A DNA stretch of 32,710 nucleotides. Origin: a bacterium (GTDB lineage Bacteria; UBP6; UBA1177). Both the position numbers and the translations under genes were made by a program. The notes under the pieces are model-generated. The model had not been told where the DNA came from and ran no database searches. It saw only the letters and a program-made list of their open reading frames with translations. Location: NCBI GenBank assembly GCA_016290135.1, contig JAEESW010000026.1:1-32710 (forward strand). Reading direction: 5' to 3'. Positions 23,248 to 29,015 of the stretch are shown here, one piece after another (position 1 is the first letter of the stretch; every line of letters begins with the position of its first letter).

Positions 23248-24777
23248 TCAGCTCCCGACTTCGAATTGATAGTTTCTTTTCCGTTCCCTCGCGAGAGGAA
23301 TATTCATCTTCGAGCGGTATTTCGCGACGGTCCTGCGGGCGACTTCGATCCCTTCCTTGCTCAGAATGTGGGCGATGTCGTCGTCGCTGTAAGGATTTTC
23401 GCGGTCTTCACCTTCGATTATTTCGACTATTTTCTGTTCGAGACGCTTGTTTGTCGTCAGATTGTCGTTCACCTGCTTTACGAAGAAGTATTTGAGCTCG
23501 AAGATCCCGTGCGGAGTCTGCGCGTATTTGCCGTTGGTGAGCCTTGAGACAGTCGCGATGTGGCGGCCGATGTCGTCGGAAACATCTTTCAGAGTGAGCG
23601 GCTTCAGAAATTTGTCTCCGTGCTCCAAAAACGCCTTCTGATGCGAAAAAATACTTGCGGCGACCTGATAGAGAGTGCGGTTTCTGTCGCTGACCGACTT
23701 GATTATCCACTCTGCGTTTTTGTATTTTTCCCGGATGAAGTGCTTTTCATCGCGGTTCTTGACGTTTTTCAGGTTGTCCTCGAACAGTTCCGTTCTGAGA
23801 ACGACTGTCGGCAGCATCTTGTCGTCGATATAGATCACCGGTTCGCCGTCACGCATGAATACCATGAGATCGGCACGGACGTATTCCGTCCTTTCCCGCT
23901 CGTAACCGAATGCGGGGTAGGGGGCTGCGACACCGCTTCTGAAAAAGAGCAGAAGGTCGGTGAGCTCCTGCTGCGTGATGCCGAGATTCCCGCAAAGGGC
24001 GTCGAAATTCTTTTTGACGAGCAGATCGAGCATGGATACATCGCTGAAAAGCCTGTTGACCGATTTTTTGAACTCTTCAGGGATCTCGATCTTGCCGTGG
24101 TCTATGAAGATGAATCTCAGATATTCCGGGAAGTTCCGGCAGCCGCAGCCTAACGGCTCGAAATTTTTAAGGATCTCTCTTGCTTCGGCCACAGTTTTTT
24201 CATCTGTCGCTGTCTGGACCGCGATATCTTCATCGCTGTCGGGGAGAAAACCCCGGCTGTCAAGGTTGTAAGCCATGTAGATCAGTATGTCCTTCATGGT
24301 GTCGGGGTGATCGGAGACCGAGATCTGGAAGTCGAGCGACTGTGAAAAACTCTCCTCGTCGGGGATGGTGTTTTCAAAATTCAGGTTGTCGGGAAGATCG
24401 TTCGATTTTCTCAGATTCGTCTCGCCGAAATTGTTCGATGAAGTCTCGCGTATCTGCTCCCAGTCGAAGTCTGCAAGGATCGAACTCATATCAGCGGAAT
24501 TGTCGTTGATCTGGAGCGGAACTGTGACATCGATGCTTTTCTGGTCGGGGATCTCGTTTATGTCGCCGTGTTCTGTAACGGCCGCTTCCGGAGTATCGTC
24601 GCCCCAGTCCTCGATCTCGAGGAACGGATTCTCGGAAACTTCTTCCAGGATCATTTCCCTGAGCTCGAACTGGTTTTTCAGCAGCATCTCGATGCTCTGA
24701 CGCATCTGCAGAGTCATCCTGAGATCAGTCTTGAGCAATAGATTCTGCTGCTGCTGTATTTTTAAAGATGAACTCAT
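23248..24777 (-). CDS. rpoN: RNA polymerase sigma-54 factor
   Basis: 509 residues. Region I is Gln/Leu-rich (SLKIQQQQNLLLKTDLRMTLQ...IEMLL...LEEVSENPFLE). An acidic region II (about 55-160) follows, then the core-binding domain, an HTH segment (TLKDVSDDIGRHIATVSRLTNGKYAQTPHGIFELKYFF) and the RpoN box ARRTVAKYR near residue 480. This sigma factor recognises -24/-12 promoters and needs AAA+ activators; none is encoded in the window. Normal length. The ATG follows a modest GGGTGG site. It heads the rpoN-ptsN-purL gene string. Confidence 0.97.
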   Translation of the reverse strand: MSSSLKIQQQQNLLLKTDLRMTLQMRQSIEMLLKNQFELREMILEEVSENPFLEIEDWGDDTPEAAVTEHGDINEIPDQKSIDVTVPLQINDNSADMSSILADFDWEQIRETSSNNFGETNLRKSNDLPDNLNFENTIPDEESFSQSLDFQISVSDHPDTMKDILIYMAYNLDSRGFLPDSDEDIAVQTATDEKTVAEAREILKNFEPLGCGCRNFPEYLRFIFIDHGKIEIPEEFKKSVNRLFSDVSMLDLLVKKNFDALCGNLGITQQELTDLLLFFRSGVAAPYPAFGYERERTEYVRADLMVFMRDGEPVIYIDDKMLPTVVLRTELFEDNLKNVKNRDEKHFIREKYKNAEWIIKSVSDRNRTLYQVAASIFSHQKAFLEHGDKFLKPLTLKDVSDDIGRHIATVSRLTNGKYAQTPHGIFELKYFFVKQVNDNLTTNKRLEQKIVEIIEGEDRENPYSDDDIAHILSKEGIEVARRTVAKYRSKMNIPLARERKRNYQFEVGS

Positions 24778-24802
24778 AAACCACCCGCCAAAAAAACGGA
24801 AA

Positions 24803-24830
24803 ATTATAATGCCAAAAAAGATTGCGGCAA
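24803..24830 (-). promoter_or_regulatory. promoter of rpoN
   Basis: On the minus strand TTGCCG (24825-24830), a 16-base spacer and a perfect TATAAT (24803-24808), about 25 bases upstream of the rpoN ATG. Confidence 0.7.
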
Positions 24831-24832
24831 GA

Positions 24833-24866
24833 TTTTTGCTATAAGATTTTCAGCTGATAGCAAAAA
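24833..24866 (-). terminator. probable (bidirectional) terminator between the Rhs array and rpoN
   Basis: tttttgctat (24833-24842) and atagcaaaaa (24857-24866) are perfect inverted copies around a 14-base loop. They have T-runs on both strands. It would end minus-strand transcription from the Rhs array just before the rpoN promoter. Only four G/C pairs lie in the two arms, so strength is uncertain. Confidence 0.5.
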
Positions 24867-24898
24867 ACACTTTCGGGAAGGATTTTTCTGTCTGGCTT

Positions 24899-25150
24899 TC
24901 ACTCGAAAAGCTCGTTTTTGTGTCTACTTTTTGGGGATAGAGCCACTTCTTTCAGGCGGTAGTATGAGTCATACTGATAAGCGGTCCTGCGGTTTTCCTC
25001 GTTTTCCTGCTTCCCGATGAGGTGAAGCCCTTTGGAATAGGTGTATTCATAATCTGCGACTGTCGGTGCGTTCAGCGATGTGAAATCTTCTTTTCTGCGG
25101 CTGACTTTGCGCCAGTCGTCTTTATGCTTAATTCCATTAATTCTAAACAT
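24899..25150 (-). pseudogene. decayed Rhs/YD-repeat fragment
   Basis: An 83-codon open frame. Its second half (ADYEYTYSKGLHLIGK...YQYDSYYRLKEV) matches Rhs core residues about 72-112 of the gene at 27048-28997 (MSYNYSRGWHLIEK...YTYDSYYRLKEV). It then ends in unrelated sequence. The first 26 codons show no Rhs pattern, and the putative ATG overlaps the preceding gene by eight bases without a good ribosome site. This is an internal piece of an Rhs gene at the distal edge of the array, not a functional protein. Confidence 0.7.
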
Positions 25151-25445
25151 TCAACTTGAATAAAATAGCAGTCAATATGTCACTTACAGCATTTAGCACA
25201 CCGGCATATACCCACGACAAAAAGAATGCAGCAATTATGGCAACTTTTCTGTTTTCGAGTTCTTTTACAAAAAAGCTTGCCATAAAAAATACTTCAAAAA
25301 TCATAAAAATAGCACCTAAAAGCATATAGAAAATAAAATTCTGTGTGCTTAAACTAGTTGCTTCAATCAATACCGAAACAATCAAGAAACAATCCCAAGA
25401 TATTGCCAATAAAGTCAGATATATTTTAAAGATATCATTTTTCAT
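25143..25445 (-). CDS. small membrane protein, similar to the C-terminal half of the 26509-27060 protein
   Basis: 100 residues with three hydrophobic stretches: IFKIYLTLLAISWDCFLIVSV, split by position about 5-25, then about 38-60 and 68-90. FEVFFMASFFVKELENRK matches FEICFIASFFVKGLENKR of the membrane protein at 26509-27060. The previous gene (25457-25798) matches that protein's N-terminal half, so this pair may be a split version of one immunity protein. It starts 11 bases after its neighbour with AGAGGA as ribosome site. The DNA is AT-rich compared with the housekeeping genes. Function by position: candidate immunity component of an Rhs toxin. Confidence 0.6.
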   Translation of the reverse strand: MKNDIFKIYLTLLAISWDCFLIVSVLIEATSLSTQNFIFYMLLGAIFMIFEVFFMASFFVKELENRKVAIIAAFFLSWVYAGVLNAVSDILTAILFKLNV

Positions 25446-25456
25446 AACATCCTCTT

Positions 25457-25798
25457 CTATACTGTATAACCGAAAATGTTAAAGACAAAAAGCACCAGAA
25501 AAAGCCGAAACAAGAACAATAAAATAATTGTGTTTCTGAATTTTTTTATATGTGGTGCAAAAAAGCTGGAAATTACGTAACTTATGTGAACTATTAAAAA
25601 ACATGGAATACCTATTAAAAATGAAAAACCTCCGATATCTGACAATAATTTAATATTGCCCATTTTTGATCCACAACCCCAAATAAACAATATTCCCCAA
25701 AAAACCAACAAATAAGTGAATTCAGAAGCTAAAATAAAAGCATAAAACAATTTATTACTATTTATTTTTTTCATTATTCCATTGATTATCTTAACCAT
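25457..25798 (-). CDS. membrane protein, candidate Rhs immunity protein (N-terminal half homologue)
   Basis: 113 residues with about three hydrophobic helices. The start chosen is the ATG at 25796-25798 (MVKIINGIMKK). GGAGG at 25806-25810 lies seven bases upstream, inside the codons of the Rhs tail gene, whose last 13 bases this gene overlaps. The frame continues upstream only because it runs antiparallel in another frame of that tail. MVKII, the central helices and LRxTxILLFLFR...LxFVF resemble the first half of the protein at 26509-27060. It ends where that protein continues, and the missing half is supplied by the next gene. Acts presumably in the inner membrane; the toxin it would neutralise is no longer present next to it. 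Confidence 0.65.
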   Translation of the reverse strand: MVKIINGIMKKINSNKLFYAFILASEFTYLLVFWGILFIWGCGSKMGNIKLLSDIGGFSFLIGIPCFLIVHISYVISSFFAPHIKKFRNTIILLFLFRLFLVLFVFNIFGYTV

Positions 25799-26031
25799 GG
25801 ATCTACCTCCGGCTGAACAAACCCGCTTTGCTGCCACTTTTCGTAAGTATTGGCCCATGTTCTAGATGTAGGAAGAGCTAATGGATTTCTGACAAGAATC
25901 GGCTTCGAACCATCATATCCGAGAATCAAAATATTTTTTAGAGGGTCCTTGTTTACATAGTACGGATTTTTATAAATCATTATCGCTCCGTTTGGTCCGG
26001 TGCTGGTGTAATTACTTTTTCTCTTTTGCAT
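25786..26031 (-). pseudogene. orphan Rhs C-terminal tail (no core, no toxin domain)
   Basis: An 81-codon frame. From STGPNGAI onwards (about 26004 down to 25786) it matches the last 72 residues of the Rhs protein at 27048-28997: NPYYVNKDPLK, RNP, YEKWQQSGFVQPEVDPWLR. The first nine codons overlap the end of the secreted-protein gene by 20 bases in another frame and have no Rhs similarity. The piece has lost its Rhs core and cargo but keeps an intact frame and the embedded ribosome site of the next gene. It may persist as a recombination target and translation-initiation segment rather than as a working protein. Confidence 0.7.
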
Positions 26032-26464
26032 TACGTTGGCTTTTTTGTTCTAAAAGTATTTTCTGACATCCTTCAGCATTGAAAAACTTATCCCCGGTTC
26101 CTGTCAACGATATCAACTGCAATCCCTTTGCAGAACTTGGATAATCTTTAAGTTCTGAATATGAAAAAACATATTTTATCCCAACTCTTTCAATCAGAAT
26201 TTTATTGCCGTCCACTTTGTAATCGACTGTTGATGAATAGGTTACTTCTCCAGCGTTGTCACCATCTTCCGACCAGAATTCATGGAAAACGAACTCAGCT
26301 TTTTTGTTGCTTAGAAAAATGATTTTTGTGGAAAGTTCGCCTTCACAGATACTTTGAAAAGTTTTTCCTGACAAATTAAAATTGTGTTGCTTTTCTGTCT
26401 TTTCTTTTCCAAAAACAGAAAACGAAATAGAAACAGCAATCATAAAAATAAAAAATGCTTTCAT
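26012..26464 (-). CDS. small exported protein, candidate Rhs immunity protein
   Basis: 150 residues. A signal peptide (KAFFIFMIAVSISFSVFG) probably cleaves after Gly19. The mature part is beta-rich (STKIIFLSNKKAEFVFHEFW, EVTYSSTVDYKVDGNKILIERVGIKYVFSYS), with two Cys (in SICEG and EGCQK) that could pair in the periplasm; the C-terminus is Lys-rich. I do not recognise a family; a small lipocalin-like barrel is possible. GAGGTAG directly before the ATG follows a short remnant reading NIDPYW[Y]stop, like an Rhs tail. Position after a tail remnant suggests it is a periplasmic immunity protein. Confidence 0.6.
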   Translation of the reverse strand: MKAFFIFMIAVSISFSVFGKEKTEKQHNFNLSGKTFQSICEGELSTKIIFLSNKKAEFVFHEFWSEDGDNAGEVTYSSTVDYKVDGNKILIERVGIKYVFSYSELKDYPSSAKGLQLISLTGTGDKFFNAEGCQKILLEQKSQRNAKEKK

Positions 26465-26473
26465 AGCTACCTC

Positions 26474-26509
26474 TTAATACCAATAAGGATCGATATTTCC
26501 GCGGTAATT
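26474..26509 (-). pseudogene. vestige of an Rhs tail end
   Basis: Between the membrane-protein stop (26509-26511) and the exported-protein ATG (26462-26464), one frame reads NYRGNIDPYWY then TAA at 26474-26476. It resembles the tail ending QPNVDPYWQ-stop at 30927. The ribosome site GAGGTAG follows at once. The match is only about six residues, so it is suggestive, supported mainly by its position. Confidence 0.4.
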
Positions 26510-27060
26510 TAGTAAGTCATAAATCCTAAACTCTGTAAAATGTAAAAACATACTAATGATAACAAAAATACGACAATCATAATTTTTCTCTTGTTTTCTA
26601 GCCCCTTAACAAAAAAGCTCGCTATAAAACATATTTCAAAAATTAGATACGGAATAATTTCAATGCTCCCTGAAATTAAGTGCTTAAAAAGCAAAAGGTT
26701 TTTGTCCGGTTGCTTTCCCGATCTATAGATGGCATCTAAAACAATATTACCACCCAACCAATTAACAAAAACAAAAGAGAGCAGCAGTATTCTGAATAGA
26801 AAAAGCAATATTGCTGTTTTTCTTAAATATTTTAATTCCTCCATCTTAAAGCTCACAAATATGTAGTATATGTGAAAAGCCAAAAAATATATGAAGGGAG
26901 CTACTACTATAAACAAAAAAGTAGTTTCTGAATTTAATATGGACAATTTATAATACAAATGGAACTCGACCCACAATCCAAAAAATATGAACAAATAAAA
27001 GATTTCAGAAATCAAAACCAGATGGTGCCATAGTTTATCACTATCGATTATCTTAGCCAT
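26509..27060 (-). CDS. multi-pass membrane protein, candidate immunity protein of the adjacent Rhs toxin
   Basis: 183 residues with about five hydrophobic helices (roughly 10-30, 42-68, 82-102, 125-150 and 160-180). The start is the ATG at 27058-27060 (MAKIIDSDKLW). GGAGGTGG (27065-27072) lies within the Rhs tail codons, and the gene overlaps the last 13 bases of that Rhs frame, including its stop. This arrangement is identical to the one at 25786-25798, and the product is homologous to the two-gene set 25457-25798 plus 25143-25445. AT-rich composition. It directly follows an Rhs toxin gene, so an immunity function in the inner membrane is the simplest reading; no recognised domain supports it. 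Confidence 0.7.
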   Translation of the reverse strand: MAKIIDSDKLWHHLVLISEIFYLFIFFGLWVEFHLYYKLSILNSETTFLFIVVAPFIYFLAFHIYYIFVSFKMEELKYLRKTAILLFLFRILLLSFVFVNWLGGNIVLDAIYRSGKQPDKNLLLFKHLISGSIEIIPYLIFEICFIASFFVKGLENKRKIMIVVFLLSLVCFYILQSLGFMTY

Positions 27061-28997
27061 GGATCCACCTCCGGCTGAATAAACCCGCTTTGCTGCCATT
27101 TTTCATAAGTTGTGGAGTCATAACCGTAACTTGCCCCAGGAACAAAAGGATTGCGGTAAATCATGGGCTTACCAGAACCGTTATTGCCATCAAACAAGAT
27201 AGTTTTCAATGGATCTTTGTTCACATAATATGGATTGCGGTAAATTTTAATTGCGCCGTTGGGTCCTGTGCTGGTATCAATGAAAACAGGCGGTTGTTCA
27301 CTTTCTCCACGCTTCAGCATTTTCGCCAAAATGTTATTCATCAAAATTTTTTGAATGGCGTTTGAAGGGTCTTTGTCTGGATCCGACGGCATATTTTCCC
27401 CTGTTGCCCCAGAACAATTTCCAGATACACACTGGCAACTACCATAACTGCACTCAACATCAGCTTCTGGGTATTTGCTTCTTATAGGATTTGTTCCAAA
27501 ACTATCGTCATCTTCTACTGCCTTGGATTCGGGATTTGTTCCATCACCATTGTTAGGAATTTCCCTGTCGGAATCAGCTTTATCAGGTTCTTCATCAGGA
27601 GTATTTCCTGCGATTTTATTGAATAATTTTTTTGCTGTATCAAAATCATAAATCCCTTTTTCAAACATAGAAAACATCTTTTTGGAAAAACCACGACAAT
27701 TAGTGCCTGATGAAGTAAAAAGGATAGCATATTTCCCTTGAGATCTAATTAATCTATTTAATATATTTCTTGCCATTTCGTCTTGCTGAGGAGAAGTCTT
27801 AAGTTTAATTTTTACTTTTCCAGCTTTGTTGGAATCGTCTGAATAAACAACGCCTCTTACATTCAATCCGAAGATTGCGCTACTCATATTTGGCAATCTG
27901 TATAGTATACCATCATTTTCAAATATAGCTCCAAAACTCCAAGATTTATACCCGTTAATATTTCCTGGATCAGTAACAGATATTTTCTGATGCATGAAAA
28001 AATCATCGTCTGTACCATCTTCAATCCAAATATCCAACCCACTCGGATCACTCGCCTCAATGACCATTCCGGCAACGTAGGCGAAGCCATTACCTAAGTT
28101 GTTGGCATCTCCCCAGATTCCGATTGGATCTTGGTTGATGAAGCGGTGCATGTCGATGTGGTAATAACGGTTTCGCATCCAGTAAAGGCCTGTTTCGGAC
28201 TCGTAGAGCGAGCCGCCCCAGATGAAATTGTGCAGGTTCGTTGCATAGCAGGTCTGGTTGCTGCAGTTTTTCGGCGAGAACTGGGAATCAAGGATTTCAA
28301 AATCACCGTAAACACGGTATCTGTAACGCTCTAAAACATTGCCGTTTGCATCGGTGAGGGCTGTCACATTTCCGCGTTCATCAGTCAGGAAATAATAAAG
28401 TGTGGAAGTGTTGTTCGCGGTGACTTCGATTGCGATATGTCTGTCTGTGCCGGAATCGATGATGTTTGTGTAATCGTCCGAATTTGTTGATATTTCAACT
28501 ATATCCCAATCGTCGTAAGTGTATCTTTCAGTTGTGCTTCCGACGGTTTTCGTTATGCGGCGGTTGAATGCGTCGTAGGTGTAAGTTGCAATTGTTTGAT
28601 TACTGCCGTCCTGATAAAAATTGTCGGTTCTTGCCGCCGTGTTATTTGCAAAGTCGTATTTGACTTCTTTCAGGCGGTAGTATGAATCATAGGTGTATTT
28701 ATCCGATGTGTTCTTTATGCCGTCTGCTTTCTCAATCAGGTGCCAGCCGCGTGAATAGTTGTAGCTCATGTCATAAATATCGGCATTTGCATTGCTTACC
28801 GTATGATTGTCGAGCATGTTCCAGTTGTTGTAACTGAATGTCTCGATCAGGTTCTGACCTTTTGTAATGGCGGAGAGGACTCCGTTTGCGCGGCTGTATG
28901 ATGCGATTTCGGAATTGTTGTATTCGATCAAATCAAGGTCGTTTCCGGTAGCTGTCTTGCGGAGTGTCTTGCCATTTTCAATTTGTTTTTCATGCAT
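27048..28997 (-). CDS. N-terminally truncated Rhs protein with putative papain-like cargo and conserved tail
   Basis: 649 residues. Residues 1-316 are YD/Rhs core, ending in the canonical GLYWMRNRYYHIDMHRFINQDPIG...DPSGL. There is no signal or N-terminal shell region, and compared with the neighbour gene about 73 codons are missing in frame at residue about 130. The variable domain (about 320-460) has FMHQKISV (His336), SWSFG and TNCRGFSKKMF (Cys434). A His before a helix-capping Cys is reminiscent of permuted papain-like (NlpC/P60, LRAT-like) enzymes; this is a weak call. A Ser/Asp-rich linker with four Cys follows, then the conserved tail (578-649). The frame starts 18 bases after the WG-protein stop without a clear ribosome site, so it looks like an orphan toxin tip. 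Confidence 0.75.
   Translation of the reverse strand: MHEKQIENGKTLRKTATGNDLDLIEYNNSEIASYSRANGVLSAITKGQNLIETFSYNNWNMLDNHTVSNANADIYDMSYNYSRGWHLIEKADGIKNTSDKYTYDSYYRLKEVKYDFANNTAARTDNFYQDGSNQTIATYTYDAFNRRITKTVGSTTERYTYDDWDIVEISTNSDDYTNIIDSGTDRHIAIEVTANNTSTLYYFLTDERGNVTALTDANGNVLERYRYRVYGDFEILDSQFSPKNCSNQTCYATNLHNFIWGGSLYESETGLYWMRNRYYHIDMHRFINQDPIGIWGDANNLGNGFAYVAGMVIEASDPSGLDIWIEDGTDDDFFMHQKISVTDPGNINGYKSWSFGAIFENDGILYRLPNMSSAIFGLNVRGVVYSDDSNKAGKVKIKLKTSPQQDEMARNILNRLIRSQGKYAILFTSSGTNCRGFSKKMFSMFEKGIYDFDTAKKLFNKIAGNTPDEEPDKADSDREIPNNGDGTNPESKAVEDDDSFGTNPIRSKYPEADVECSYGSCQCVSGNCSGATGENMPSDPDKDPSNAIQKILMNNILAKMLKRGESEQPPVFIDTSTGPNGAIKIYRNPYYVNKDPLKTILFDGNNGSGKPMIYRNPFVPGASYGYDSTTYEKWQQSGFIQPEVDPWLR
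27065..27072 (-). promoter_or_regulatory. ribosome binding site embedded in Rhs tail codons
   Basis: GGAGGTGG is read in the Rhs frame as part of the codons for PEVD. It positions ribosomes for the membrane-protein ATG at 27058-27060, seven bases after GGAGG. The same device is at 25806-25810 (GGAGG) for the ATG at 25796-25798. Confidence 0.75.
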
Positions 28998-29015
28998 AAA
29001 ATTTACCAGTTTGAA

